From Acidobacteriota bacterium (GTDB taxonomy: Bacteria; Acidobacteriota; Holophagae; Acanthopleuribacterales; Acanthopleuribacteraceae), in the NCBI GenBank assembly GCA_020637335.1, contig JACJWC010000012.1, positions 1-64,000 on the forward strand: a DNA stretch of 64,000 nt, written 5' to 3'. Of this stretch, positions 51,644-61,034 are shown piece by piece. The position numbers and the translations under genes are program-made. The notes under the pieces were generated by a model that saw nothing but the letters and a program-made list of their open reading frames with translations, was not told the DNA's origin and did not search any database. How positions within the stretch are numbered: the stretch's first letter is position 1; every line of letters begins with the position of its first letter.

Positions 51644-51983
51644 ATCAACACCTCACAAGTACATTGTACGGCTGAAGTCCGCAGGAAGCCAATGCCCCAA
51701 GACATCGACGCGCAAAGGGAGATTCTGACCAAGCGGTGCCGGGAAGGAACGAAACATAGTATACATGGGCCGCGCAAGCCACACAATGCACGCTCCAAAG
51801 TGGCCCTTGCTGAGGATCAAAATGTGTGATTTTGGACACGGAACCATGTTCCAGCCACAACGCAAGCCGCCATTTTCAACTTTTTGGGCTGATGTGCCGA
51901 TACGGCCCAATAACCAGGCTAAATCGCCTGATGACTTGACCCGGACAGGTTCGACCTTATAATGGGTGTTCAAGGAGTGGCGC
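51644..51983. other. Intergenic region with a strong promoter for 51984
   Basis: It separates two divergent genes. The only clear signal is the TTGACC/TATAAT promoter at 51936-51963. No repeat or gene is visible in the rest. Confidence 0.5.
51936..51963 (+). promoter_or_regulatory. Near-consensus sigma-70 promoter
   Basis: TTGACC (51936-51941) and TATAAT (51958-51963) are separated by 16 bases, with the ATG 20 bases after the -10. AGGAG lies in the short leader. It drives the histidine-phosphatase-like gene. Confidence 0.75.
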
Positions 51984-52640
51984 ATGCCAAAAATCGTGTT
52001 TGTTCGACCCTGTGAGACCCAGACCCAGGATCAAGGTCTGATGGTAGGACGAACCGATCTGGACCTAAACGAAACGGGCCACACCCAAGCCGGTGCCCTC
52101 GCCCAATACATGCAATCCTGGCCCATCAGCCGAATCGCCGTCTCTCCGATGAAACGAGCCCTTTCAACGGCGCTTTACCTATGCGAGGAGAACAATCGCA
52201 TTCCCCAGCTGATTTCCGGTTTCCAAGCGACCGATCTTGGCGAATGGGATGGAAAACCCAAACAATTTGTGCTCGAAAAAGACGGAGCACGCTTTGAACG
52301 TTGGCGAACAGAGCCCGATTTCCCCTGTCCAGGTGGCGAGAGTATTCGCAATATTTATCGCCGTTCCTTTTGCGAATTGGTCGATTTGGTGGCCCTGTGT
52401 GAACCCGATGAGTTGCTGGTCATCATAGCCCCGGCCATGATTTTGCGGGTCATGACTTGCGGTATCCTGGATCTGCCTTTAACCCATGCCTTGAGTTTTG
52501 CATTGAATCACGGAGCCGTGAGCACATTCACTCGACTCTACCCCAGCGGGCCGTATCAAATGAGCCGTTGGAACGATATCTCTTACCAATACGAACCGAT
52601 GTTGGCTTTGGACGGCAGTTTCCCAGGCGAATTGCCTTAG
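51984..52640 (+). CDS. Histidine-phosphatase fold lacking both catalytic histidines
   Basis: The 218-residue protein has the family skeleton: a first strand, then SRIAVSPMKRALSTALYLCE, ATDLGEWDGKPKQF and FPCPGGESIRNIYRRSF. But the N-terminal motif that should read RHGET is RPCET (MPKIVFVRPCETQTQD), so the phospho-acceptor His is Pro. The second His motif (normally HGG near the C-terminus) reads IIAPAMILRV, again Pro. Phosphatase or mutase activity is therefore not expected; a regulatory or binding role is possible. The ATG is preceded by AGGAG and a strong promoter, so the gene is expressed. Sequence error is unlikely because both sites change. Confidence 0.85.
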   Translation: MPKIVFVRPCETQTQDQGLMVGRTDLDLNETGHTQAGALAQYMQSWPISRIAVSPMKRALSTALYLCEENNRIPQLISGFQATDLGEWDGKPKQFVLEKDGARFERWRTEPDFPCPGGESIRNIYRRSFCELVDLVALCEPDELLVIIAPAMILRVMTCGILDLPLTHALSFALNHGAVSTFTRLYPSGPYQMSRWNDISYQYEPMLALDGSFPGELP

Positions 52641-53647
52641 GCCGCAAAAAGGAAATCACGACCCACCTCAAAGGCGCGTAGGCGAAGAAACGCATCGATC
52701 TCCGTGCGCGCGCCGCGATTGCCCACATAACCCAACACAAAGACCGCATCTGGCGCTGGAATTGAATCCGGAGCAACAACAGGGATTCCGCTATAGCTCT
52801 GACCGATTTTGTGGGGGTCTATATCGATCCAGGCCTGGATCTGGGTGCCCAAATTTTGCAAATAACCAACACGCTGTCGCGTTTTTCGACCAGCGCCCCA
52901 AACCCAAATCGGTTTTTGAACTTGGTGCTTGAGCCACTCGTGGAGATATTCCGATTTGATTTGGTAAAAGGCCTCGCGCGCATAACGCGAATCGGTTCGG
53001 GTCAGCCGAGAGTCGTGATCGTTCCAACGCAACAAAACCGAATCTGTCTTGCCAAACACCAAACCCGCCCGCAGCCAACGCAACCACAATTCATAATCCT
53101 CGGGAAACGGACCTGCCCGATAGGCACCAGCGGTTTGAATACAGGCGCGTCGAAACATTACGCTGGGATGGATGATAGGCGATTCAATAAATTGGGCCAG
53201 GCGTAAGGCCGTAGGGGTTTGTAGACTATTGGTCCACGAGATGTAATGCTCCAATCCAGGTGAAGGCCCGCCACCATGGGCAATCGAGGTGGCACACACA
53301 TCCCAGTCAGGGTGCCTATTAAAGGCTTGAAGTTGCGCCTCAAATCGCTGGGAATAAGACCAATCATCTGCGTCCATGCGCGCAATGAACGGCGCTTGAG
53401 CCAGCGCCAATCCATCATTTAGCGTTGCAACCAAACCGCGATGCGCAAAACGATGGGCGACAATTCGCACGTCCCGCTGCATCCACTGCTGCATGACAGC
53501 CCAGCTGCCATCATTTGATCCATCATCCAAGAGTAAAAGACGCCAATCACGCCAGGTTTGATCGACAATGGAGCCAATCGCTTCTTCTAGCCTGGGCCCT
53601 GCATTGTAACAGGGCAAAAGGACATCAATTTGTGGCGTCTGAGCCAC
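52637..53647 (-). CDS. GT2 glycosyltransferase with C-terminal nucleotide-binding-like domain
   Basis: The N-terminal half is a GT2 enzyme: IDVLLPCYNAGPRLEEAIGS, LLLLDDGSNDGSWAVMQQWM, the DxD-like IARMDADDWSYSQRFEAQLQ and GPFPEDYELWLRWLRAG. The C-terminal 90 residues (KPIWVWGAGRKTRQRVGYLQ, then IDIDPHKIGQSYSGIPVVAP) resemble a small Rossmann-type or PglD-N-like domain, as seen in fused sugar-tailoring proteins. A GTG at 53647 is my preferred start; the frame is open to 53761, overlapping the CNNM gene, so the start is uncertain. The stop lies four bases into the convergent histidine-phosphatase-like gene's 3' end. Confidence 0.8.
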   Translation of the reverse strand: MAQTPQIDVLLPCYNAGPRLEEAIGSIVDQTWRDWRLLLLDDGSNDGSWAVMQQWMQRDVRIVAHRFAHRGLVATLNDGLALAQAPFIARMDADDWSYSQRFEAQLQAFNRHPDWDVCATSIAHGGGPSPGLEHYISWTNSLQTPTALRLAQFIESPIIHPSVMFRRACIQTAGAYRAGPFPEDYELWLRWLRAGLVFGKTDSVLLRWNDHDSRLTRTDSRYAREAFYQIKSEYLHEWLKHQVQKPIWVWGAGRKTRQRVGYLQNLGTQIQAWIDIDPHKIGQSYSGIPVVAPDSIPAPDAVFVLGYVGNRGARTEIDAFLRLRAFEVGRDFLFAA

Positions 53648-54695
53648 TGCCAACCGCTTTGAGCCGCGAAAGTCGTTTGTCGCGCAGTTGTTTGGCAATG
53701 ACCTGCAAATCAGCCACCCGATCCGATTCGTCAATAATTTCCATGCCCAGGATGGTTTCAAACAAATCTTCCAGCGAAATGAGGCCGCTTACCCCGCCAA
53801 ACTCATCGACCACCATTGCAATTTGGTCGCGGCGCTTGGAAAGGTGCCGCAACGCATTTCCAACCGAACAGGCCCGCGGCAAAAAGGAGATCGGGCGCTG
53901 AAACGTACTCAAGGGCGTATCCATTGACTTGCCGCGCAAAGCGCCCAACAGTACTTCCCGTACCAGCAGGTAGCCGGAAACGTCATCCCGCGATTCACCA
54001 TACAGCGGAATGCGCGAAAACGGGTCCAATAACTTCATATCGATAAAATTTTGTAAGGTCGTTTTGGCCGGTAACATTTGCAGGACCGTGCGCGGCGTCA
54101 TGACGTCTTCTATCTTCATGCGCTCAAGTTCCAAAAGATTGGCAAAGGCCTCGCTTTGGTAATCGGCAAGCGTACCTTCCTGGGCTGCAAGCGCAATCAT
54201 GGCACTCAGTTCACCCGAAGTGACCGATTTGCGGGGTTCGGGTGCCAGTAACCGCGTCAGGGCACGGGTAATAAACAGTACCGGCTGCATGGCCCGGACC
54301 AATCCAATCGCCAAATAACCAATCCAAGGTGCAATTCGCCCAGCATACATGGAGCCCAAGGTTTTCGGGATAATTTCGGCAAAAACCAAAATCAAAAAGG
54401 TCAGAATGCCACTAAATAAGCCAAGATAATTGTTGCCCCAAATCACGGCCGCTTCTGCGCCCGCCATCGAAGCGCCTAACGTATTGGCCATCGTGTTAAG
54501 GGTCAAAATCGCCGAAATTAAATCATCCAGGCGGTTTTTCTTGAGATCGAGCAGAAAACCGGCACCTTTGCGGCCTTTTGTCGCAAGTTCGGCCAAATTG
54601 GAAACCGGAATGGAAAGTACCGTAGCTTCCATGATTGAACACACAAACGAGGTGCCAATCGCAAATAAAACAAAGAGAAGAAGGGGTGCCAGCAT
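53625..54695 (-). CDS. CNNM/CorC-type membrane protein with CBS pair
   Basis: The 356-residue protein has a DUF21/CNNM membrane domain (LAPLLLFVLFAIGTSFVCSI, SGILTFLILVFAEIIPKTLG, about residues 1-170), then a pair of CBS domains with MKIEDVMTPRTVLQML and DQIAMVVDEFGGVSGLISLE, a pattern of magnesium or divalent-cation transporters and their regulators. The usual C-terminal CorC_HlyC domain is absent; the protein ends 30 residues after the CBS pair. The gene overlaps the following GT2 gene by about 23 bases, using the GTG start there. Confidence 0.9.
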   Translation of the reverse strand: MLAPLLLFVLFAIGTSFVCSIMEATVLSIPVSNLAELATKGRKGAGFLLDLKKNRLDDLISAILTLNTMANTLGASMAGAEAAVIWGNNYLGLFSGILTFLILVFAEIIPKTLGSMYAGRIAPWIGYLAIGLVRAMQPVLFITRALTRLLAPEPRKSVTSGELSAMIALAAQEGTLADYQSEAFANLLELERMKIEDVMTPRTVLQMLPAKTTLQNFIDMKLLDPFSRIPLYGESRDDVSGYLLVREVLLGALRGKSMDTPLSTFQRPISFLPRACSVGNALRHLSKRRDQIAMVVDEFGGVSGLISLEDLFETILGMEIIDESDRVADLQVIAKQLRDKRLSRLKAVGSGSDATN

Positions 54696-54860
54696 TTTTT
54701 GGGGAAGTCGACCCAGCCTTAAGCGCTAAAACAGATGCGAGGATACCACGCCCGCTCGAATTCTTTCAAATTCAACCCCGCCCCCCTGTCTTTTTATCTG
54801 CTGAGGAATTACATTATGTGTAGGGACCTACCCAACAAAAACCGACCTGGGAGGTGTCAC

Positions 54861-55310
54861 ATGTTAATCCAAAAAATATTATTGGCTACCGATTTCAGCG
54901 AGTGTTCCAAGCGCGCCATTGATGCTGCCAAAGACCTTATGACCCGCATGAATACGCAATTGGAGATTGTTCACGTCTTTGATCCGTCTGGAATGTACAT
55001 GCCTGCTCCCTACTACTTTATGGCCGGCATTGATCGCTGGATTGAAGACCACATCAAGGCCTGTCGAGAACGCGGCATGCACAGTCTGGAAACCCTGGCC
55101 AATGAATTGGGTGGCAATGTTCGAACCCATTTCATTGAAGGCAAACCTGGGCATGAAATCGTCGAATTTGCCAAAAATCAAAATGTCGACATGATCGTGC
55201 TGGGTACCCATGGTTATACCGGTCTGAACCGTTTGGTTTTGGGATCCGTCGCTGAGTATGTAGTAAGACATGCCGACTGCATGGTTTTGACGGTTAAAGG
55301 CAGCGCTTAG
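54861..55310 (+). CDS. UspA-family universal stress protein
   Basis: The 149-residue protein has the UspA fold: KILLATDFSECSKRAIDAAK, the strand LEIVHVFDPSG and the ATP-binding motif GTHGYTGLNRLVLGSVAEYV (Gx2Gx9GS form), ending MVLTVKG. ATP-binding Usp proteins help in stress survival and energy sensing. The ATG at 54861 has GGGAGGTG upstream; longer in-frame starts are not supported. It stands alone between divergent and convergent neighbours. Confidence 0.93.
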   Translation: MLIQKILLATDFSECSKRAIDAAKDLMTRMNTQLEIVHVFDPSGMYMPAPYYFMAGIDRWIEDHIKACRERGMHSLETLANELGGNVRTHFIEGKPGHEIVEFAKNQNVDMIVLGTHGYTGLNRLVLGSVAEYVVRHADCMVLTVKGSA

Positions 55311-55337
55311 CACATCCGCAAATCCGGATCACATTCC

Positions 55338-56702
55338 TCATTTCGGGATCTCCTCGGCCAGTTGGTACTTCTCCAATCGGTAGAGGAATGCTTTGTACGG
55401 TAAACCCAATAAGCGCGCAGCTTTGGACCGATTGCCATGGCATCGGTCCAGAGCCTGACGCAGACATTCGCGTTCGTGATCCTCCCAATTCATGCCGTGG
55501 TTAGGAATTAAAAACGGCTGCGCGGAAGCATGAACAGGGGCTTGAGGCAGATCTGCCATCTGAACCACCCCCTCCTCGGCAAAGAGAACCATACGCTCAA
55601 CTGAATTGGCCAATTCCCGCACATTGCCCGGCCAGTGGTAGTCGACCAGTGCCCGCAGGACCGACTTGGGCAGAACCGGTGCTGGAAGCCCATGTTTCTG
55701 AGCCATTTCCGAGAGTAAGTGCTGGGCCAAGACTGGGATATCTTCGCGCCGATCACGCAAGGCCGGCAAATTGAGGCGCACCACATTAAGACGATAAAAA
55801 AGATCTTCGCGAAATCGACCCTGGTGCACTTCCCGATCCAAATCGCGATTGGTCGCCGCAATGATGCGCACATCGACCGCAAACGAACGCGTACCGCCCA
55901 CACGCGTAATTTGCTGATCTTGCAAGGCGCGCAGCAATTTCGGTTGGATCGGTAAAGGCAATTCACCGATTTCGTCCAGGAACAAAGTGCCCTGATTCGC
56001 TGCTTCAAAAGTACCGGCCCGGGTGCGGTCGGCGCCTGTAAACGCGCCTCGTTCAGCGCCAAAAAACTCGGATTCAATTAATCCTTCAGGAATAGCGGCA
56101 CAGTTAATGGCCATAAAGGCACCCGACTTGCGTTTGGACAAACTGTGGATGGCGCGGGCGGTGAGCTCCTTGCCCGTGCCCGATTCGCCGCTGATGAGCA
56201 CGGTCGCATCGGTTTGAGCAATCTTCTCGATGGTGCGAAAAACGCGTTGCATACCGGGCGATTTGCCGATTAGGTCCACCAAGCGTTCGCGTTGGTCCAA
56301 AGCTTGGGTTAACCGCTGGTTCTCATTGGCCAAATTGCGGGTCTTGAGTGCTTTTTGCAAACACAGCAACAGTTGTTCGCGTTCAAACGGTTTGGTGATG
56401 TAGTCATCCGCGCCCTGGCGAATCGCTTCTACCGCCCGTTCAATGCTGCCATAAGCAGTAACCATAACGAAGGCAACCGGCCAATTCTGTTCGCGAACCC
56501 GGCTCAATAAATCCGCGCCCGAAATTCCGGGCAGTTTCCAGTCGCTGAGCACAACATCCACGCGATCAACCTCTAATCGGTTAAGCGCTTCTTCAGCAGA
56601 GGCGCAGCTTTGCACGATATAACCGGCCTGTTGGAGCAATAACGCCACCAATTGACGTTGGTCCGCCTCGTCCTCCACCAGCAAAACCCGCAATTTATTC
56701 AT
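55338..56702 (-). CDS. NtrC-type sigma-54-dependent response regulator
   Basis: The 454-residue protein has a receiver domain (VLLVEDEADQRQL acidic pocket, VVLSDWKLPGISGADLL phospho-acceptor, YITKPFERE), an AAA+ sigma-54 interaction domain with GESGTGKELTARAIHS (Walker A) and ERGAFTGADRTRAGTFEAAN (GAFTGA sigma-54 contact), then Walker B ATLFLDEIGELP-like. A Fis-type HTH (HGNRSKAARLLGLPYKAFLY) ends it. It will activate sigma-54 promoters when phosphorylated by its partner kinase, whose stop overlaps its ATG by four bases. The target promoters are unknown. Confidence 0.96.
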   Translation of the reverse strand: MNKLRVLLVEDEADQRQLVALLLQQAGYIVQSCASAEEALNRLEVDRVDVVLSDWKLPGISGADLLSRVREQNWPVAFVMVTAYGSIERAVEAIRQGADDYITKPFEREQLLLCLQKALKTRNLANENQRLTQALDQRERLVDLIGKSPGMQRVFRTIEKIAQTDATVLISGESGTGKELTARAIHSLSKRKSGAFMAINCAAIPEGLIESEFFGAERGAFTGADRTRAGTFEAANQGTLFLDEIGELPLPIQPKLLRALQDQQITRVGGTRSFAVDVRIIAATNRDLDREVHQGRFREDLFYRLNVVRLNLPALRDRREDIPVLAQHLLSEMAQKHGLPAPVLPKSVLRALVDYHWPGNVRELANSVERMVLFAEEGVVQMADLPQAPVHASAQPFLIPNHGMNWEDHERECLRQALDRCHGNRSKAARLLGLPYKAFLYRLEKYQLAEEIPK

Positions 56703-58081
56703 CCCATTGCTCCTTCCATGGGGATCCAGGCCCGCGCGATAGCGCCTACCTCTCGATTGGCCAAGCTCAAGGTGCCATTGTAGCGATTGATCAGAATCCG
56801 GTTGGCCAGGAAAAGGCCCATGCCAGATCCATAGGTTTTATTGGTTTGGTGGGGCTGAAACAGGTTTTTTTGGATTTCAGCACTGAGTCCGGGTCCTTCG
56901 TCCGCGACCTCGACACAATAACCTTCATTTTCTGGAAAGAGTCGAATCCGCAACGTTCCGCCAGGCGGACTCGCCTCAATCGCATTGCTGATCAAGACGT
57001 GCAACACCGATTTAAGCTCGGCCTCCCAACCGGCTAGAGGCGCTTTCTCCAGGGCGCACTCCAGGTCCACTTTCACCTTGCGTTCGGGATCTTGCATAAC
57101 GGCCAAGGCGACATCTTCGACCAAGGCCCTTAAATCGATGCGCCCGGGCTCTGCCAGACCTTCGCGGGACAAGGACAGGAAGGATCGAATCCATTGGTCG
57201 ATGCGCTGAATATTTTTGCGCGCCGAACTTTTTAAGGAGGCGGCACGCTCCCGATCCGGCTGTTGGGCGGCCAATTCCTCAACCACCAGACCGACAGCAT
57301 TGAGCGGATTGCGAATGGCATGCGCCATACCGCGCCCAATTTCACCTAACTCACTGAGATGTTGTTGGTTTTTGAGGCGTTGTGCGTCGGCATCCAGCTG
57401 TTTGAGCTGAGCACTCATCTGGTTAAACGCAAACATGGCCAGACCAACCTCACCGCTGGCGCCTTTCGGATCCACCTGCAAACCCAAGGTCCCAGATCCA
57501 ACCTGCTGAGCCGCCTGGGACAATCGGCCGAGTGGCGCGGAAATGCGGTGTGCGATTAAGGCGGTCACCAGCCAACCCACAAACAAAACACAGGCGCCAG
57601 CAATCCAGAACCGAAAGCTGGCTTGTTGGACCACCTGGTCCATCCGGTTGGCGGGCAGCGGAATGTGGATCGGTCCTTTCGGGCTGTAAAAAACCAGATG
57701 ATCGCCTTGCTTTCCATCGTTTTCCAGTTTGATTTTGGCTGAATCAAGCGCCTCGATCATCTTGGGGTCGCCCTTGATCTTAAATTCCAATTTGGCGGTT
57801 TGGTTCGGGCCAATCTGTTCGACCCGTTTGATATGGGCCGTAACCTCTTCTTCCTGCTGGCTAACCCAAGCACCCGCTTCCACATGCCGCTCCACAACCT
57901 GACCCGCGGCCGGATCTGCAGGGTCCAATCGGGTCAGCATTTCGTTGCTGAGTTCCAGAGCATACATATGGGTTTCCTGGTTGAGGCTGCGCAGCATCCA
58001 ACGCGTCAGCAACCACTGACCGCAGACCAGAACCAAAACCAATAATCCAAAGGAAAACGCAAGACGTAGGCGCAAAGACAT
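56699..58081 (-). CDS. Sensor histidine kinase (NtrB-like partner)
   Basis: The 460-residue protein has two membrane segments (about residues 6-27 and 160-182; AFSFGLLVLVLVCGQWLL and FWIAGACVLFVGWLVTALIA) bounding a periplasmic region. A HAMP linker follows, then HisKA with the phospho-acceptor His in LGEIGRGMAHAIRNPLNAVG and the HATPase box (HVLISNAIEASPPGGTLRIR, VADEGPGLSAEIQ, GSGMGLFLANRILI). The ATG at 58081 has GGGAGGGGAGG upstream. It overlaps its response regulator by four bases and lies downstream of the RMD1 gene. Confidence 0.95.
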   Translation of the reverse strand: MSLRLRLAFSFGLLVLVLVCGQWLLTRWMLRSLNQETHMYALELSNEMLTRLDPADPAAGQVVERHVEAGAWVSQQEEEVTAHIKRVEQIGPNQTAKLEFKIKGDPKMIEALDSAKIKLENDGKQGDHLVFYSPKGPIHIPLPANRMDQVVQQASFRFWIAGACVLFVGWLVTALIAHRISAPLGRLSQAAQQVGSGTLGLQVDPKGASGEVGLAMFAFNQMSAQLKQLDADAQRLKNQQHLSELGEIGRGMAHAIRNPLNAVGLVVEELAAQQPDRERAASLKSSARKNIQRIDQWIRSFLSLSREGLAEPGRIDLRALVEDVALAVMQDPERKVKVDLECALEKAPLAGWEAELKSVLHVLISNAIEASPPGGTLRIRLFPENEGYCVEVADEGPGLSAEIQKNLFQPHQTNKTYGSGMGLFLANRILINRYNGTLSLANREVGAIARAWIPMEGAMG

Positions 58082-58127
58082 AAGGCCTCCCCTCCCAGCT
58101 TGAGCAAATGGGATACCAACTCGACTT

Positions 58128-58928
58128 TTAGTGACCGCCCATGAAAAGTGCGTAAAGGCTGAGCAGGATCTCAAAAATGATCAAGGCCACAATGTACCAC
58201 TCAAGTCGCAAGCCGCGTTTGGTCTGCAGGATATCCAGCAAGGTTTCAGCCGTACTGTTGACCAAATCCACTTTGCGGCGCAGGGCAACCTCGCGTTCGG
58301 AAAGCTCGAACTCATCGGTCAGCCAATCGTTGAGCTTCTCCAATTCCGGTTGTTCCCACAAAACATCGGGCTTCTCGCGAATCTCAGCGCGGCCAACCAT
58401 TTTGTGCAAGACCAACAGGGATCTCCCAATTTGGCGCACCAAGTCGCGTTCTGAGAAAGCGGAATAGCCGGTTCGTTCCAGCTGTTCCGCCAAGGGTTCA
58501 ATTTGGTCAAACGTACCAGCAATCGTTTTTTCGAAAAGTTCGAGGATAGCCGCTTTGGCCAGTACGTGGGCCAACACGTGCAAACGGCTTAACGAAGGCT
58601 CCAGGAGCCAAATCCGACCTTCGAGAATGCCCTCTTTTTGGTTGTCCCAATGAAAATCGGTTTGTTCACTGACGCGAATGGTCCAGTGGGCATCCAAATC
58701 ACGTGCAGTACGCTCAAGAAATGCGTCCCGCTGGTCCGCGCCCATATTGATGAAGACAACCACACCATAGCGGAACACCACCACAAGACCCTGTTCTTCC
58801 ACCTTTAAAGTCAGGGGATTAAGACTGAGCCGCTGATATCCATCAATGGCTTTGACGTCTATTTTCTCGGCGACGTACACGGCTTCAGCCCGCACCGGTC
58901 CTTTGCGCAACAAATTGAGATCCGACAT
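58128..58928 (-). CDS. RMD1/DUF155-family protein
   Basis: The 266-residue protein has the RMD1/DUF155 pattern: QGLVVVFRYGVVVFINMGAD, a helical central region (HVLAHVLAKAAILELFEKTI) and a membrane helix at the C-terminus (YIVALIIFEILLSLYALFMG). Yeast relatives act in mitochondrial membranes; the bacterial function is unknown. The ATG has GAGG upstream. It lies between map and the sensor kinase on the same strand, probably within one transcription unit. Confidence 0.85.
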   Translation of the reverse strand: MSDLNLLRKGPVRAEAVYVAEKIDVKAIDGYQRLSLNPLTLKVEEQGLVVVFRYGVVVFINMGADQRDAFLERTARDLDAHWTIRVSEQTDFHWDNQKEGILEGRIWLLEPSLSRLHVLAHVLAKAAILELFEKTIAGTFDQIEPLAEQLERTGYSAFSERDLVRQIGRSLLVLHKMVGRAEIREKPDVLWEQPELEKLNDWLTDEFELSEREVALRRKVDLVNSTAETLLDILQTKRGLRLEWYIVALIIFEILLSLYALFMGGH

Positions 58929-58944
58929 GGTGGCCTCAAGCGAT

Positions 58945-59859
58945 TTAGAGTTGGGTCAGGACTTCCACACCGGTTTCAGTTACACGAACGGTGTGCTCAA
59001 ATTGGGCAGAAAGCCGTCGATCGGCGGTATAGACCGTCCACTTGTCGCGATTATCCAATTCGGTCCGCCAGGTACCGGCATTGATCATGGGCTCAATCGT
59101 GAAAGTCATGCCGGGCACGAGCTCGCAATCGGTTTCCGGGTTGGGGTAATGGCAAACCTGGGGTTCAGTATGAAAAACGCGCCCAATGCCATGACCGGTA
59201 TATTCGCGCACAACCCCCAAACCGCGTGAACCTGCCAGTTGCGAAATGGCCTGACCAACAGCAATCAATCGACCGCCCGGCTGAACCGCACGAATACCAG
59301 CTTCTAAACATTCTCGGGCTGTTTCGGTCACCAACTTGGCCTCATCTGAAGGTGTTCCCACGTAAACCGTTGCGCTGGAATCGCCAAAAAAACCGTCCAG
59401 CAGGCAGGTCACATCCACGTTAACAATATCTCCATCTTTGAGAATGACGTCCGCTGATGGGATCCCATGACACACGATTTCGTTGACGGAAGTACACACG
59501 CTCTTGGGAAATCCACCCGCCTTGATTTGCGGGTTGCGTGGATCTGTCAAACCTTTGGGGTAATTGAGCGGAGCGGGATAGGCACCTGCATCCAAGGTCA
59601 TTTCATGCACCCAGGTGTTGATTTGCTCGGTAGAAACACCCGGTACTACCCGTTTGCAGACCTCGGCCAAAATTTCAGCATTGAGGCGACACACCCGCCG
59701 CATCTTGGGCATATCGGCCTCTTCAAGGATCTGGAACTGGCGGCGGAACAAGGGATTGGCAGGAATTTCATTGGGATGACACTTCTTCAGTTTTTTCCCG
59801 CTACCGCACCAACACGGGTCGTTGCGACCCAATTTCACTGAACGTTGCATAAAATTCAT
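58945..59859 (-). CDS. map: Methionine aminopeptidase, type I, with SEC-C zinc motif
   Basis: The 304-residue protein begins with a SEC-C motif (GRNDPCWCGSGKKLKKCH), which binds zinc and is known in a class of type I methionine aminopeptidases. The catalytic domain has the metal-binding motifs HGIPSADVILKDGDIVNVDV, EYTGHGIGRVFHTEPQVCHY and MTFTIEPMINAG, with the five ligands in order (Asp, Asp, His, Glu, Glu). It removes the initiator Met from nascent proteins. It is the first gene of the unit with RMD1 and the kinase. Confidence 0.96.
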   Translation of the reverse strand: MNFMQRSVKLGRNDPCWCGSGKKLKKCHPNEIPANPLFRRQFQILEEADMPKMRRVCRLNAEILAEVCKRVVPGVSTEQINTWVHEMTLDAGAYPAPLNYPKGLTDPRNPQIKAGGFPKSVCTSVNEIVCHGIPSADVILKDGDIVNVDVTCLLDGFFGDSSATVYVGTPSDEAKLVTETARECLEAGIRAVQPGGRLIAVGQAISQLAGSRGLGVVREYTGHGIGRVFHTEPQVCHYPNPETDCELVPGMTFTIEPMINAGTWRTELDNRDKWTVYTADRRLSAQFEHTVRVTETGVEVLTQL

Positions 59860-59948
59860 ACCTTCCGGTCGTTATTATCGTCCAAGCGGTTGAAACTTGG
59901 CAAATCGATCACAGCATCGGGCTATGATGTGGGGCGAAAGGGGTAGGT

Positions 59949-61034
59949 ATGGTCCATATTGCATTGGTGTTTGGCGGCCGCAGTCCGGAACACGAGGTTT
60001 CAATCGTATCGGCCCGATTTGTGGCCAAAACCCTGCGCGAAGCCGGTTATCAAGTCACGCCGATTGGTATTACCACCCAGGGCGAATGGTTGAGCGGAGA
60101 CGGGGCTTTTAATCAACTGTGTGAGCGAATTGGCGCACCCGCATCTGGGGCAGCGGCCCAACATCGCGCCCAGGCCATCCACGTTTTACAAACGGTCAAT
60201 TGCGACATCGTTTTTCCCCTCATCCACGGTATTAGCGGTGAGGACGGTGTGATTCAGGGCTTTTGCGACCTACTGGAATTGCCCTTTGTCGGTGGCGATG
60301 TGCTCAATCAAAGTATCTGTTTCGACAAGTTAGCCACCCGCCAAGTCCTCAGTCAAATCGGCTTACCCCAACCCCAGTTCCTGGCCTTGTACCGCCACCA
60401 ATTTGAAGGTGGTCGATACTGGCTGGTCGATGAAGTCGAACGACAATTGCCCTACCCCCTCTTTATTAAACCGTCACGAACCGGATCCTCAATCGGGATC
60501 AGCAAGACCCATTCGCGGGCCGAATTGGAAACGGCTCTGGACGTTGCCTTCCGCTACGATGAGCGCGTAGTCGTTGAAGTGGGTATAGTTGGACGGGAAA
60601 TGGAAGTTTCTGCCTTGGGCGGCGCCATACCGTTTCTGAGTGCCATTGGCGAAATCGTGCCCGAAAACGAATTTTATGATTATGCCGAAAAATACCTAAA
60701 ATCCTCGACCCAGTTCCATATTCCTGCAGATTTGCCCACCGAACGGGCCCAACTCCTGCACGATTATGCCCGGCGCGCCTGGACCGCCACCCATTGTTTT
60801 GGCCTGGCCCGCATTGATTTCATGGTTTCCGAAGACCACATTTTCCTCAATGAAATCAATACCATGCCGGGTTTCACCAAAATCAGCATGTACCCGAAAC
60901 TGCTCCAACAATCCGGAATATCTGCCGTGGAAGCATTGACCCAAATCGTCCAACTCGGGCTGGAACGCGGTTCTTCCGCCAGTCGAGCCACAACCTTTCT
61001 CAGCCACAGCGATTGGTTTAAGGGGGAATCATGA
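59949..61034 (+). CDS. ddl: D-alanine--D-alanine ligase
   Basis: The 361-residue enzyme has the ATP-grasp Ddl layout: VFGGRSPEHEVSIVSARFVA, LIHGISGEDGVIQGFCDLLE, the GDVLNQSICFDKLATRQVLS segment, LFIKPSRTGSSIGISK (ATP lysine and loop) and the C-terminal FLNEINTMPGFTKISMYP metal site. It joins two D-alanines for the peptidoglycan precursor. The ATG is preceded by GGGGTAGG. It overlaps the IHF/HU gene by four bases (ATGA), which gives an unusual ddl-ihf-merR set. Confidence 0.96.
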   Translation: MVHIALVFGGRSPEHEVSIVSARFVAKTLREAGYQVTPIGITTQGEWLSGDGAFNQLCERIGAPASGAAAQHRAQAIHVLQTVNCDIVFPLIHGISGEDGVIQGFCDLLELPFVGGDVLNQSICFDKLATRQVLSQIGLPQPQFLALYRHQFEGGRYWLVDEVERQLPYPLFIKPSRTGSSIGISKTHSRAELETALDVAFRYDERVVVEVGIVGREMEVSALGGAIPFLSAIGEIVPENEFYDYAEKYLKSSTQFHIPADLPTERAQLLHDYARRAWTATHCFGLARIDFMVSEDHIFLNEINTMPGFTKISMYPKLLQQSGISAVEALTQIVQLGLERGSSASRATTFLSHSDWFKGES

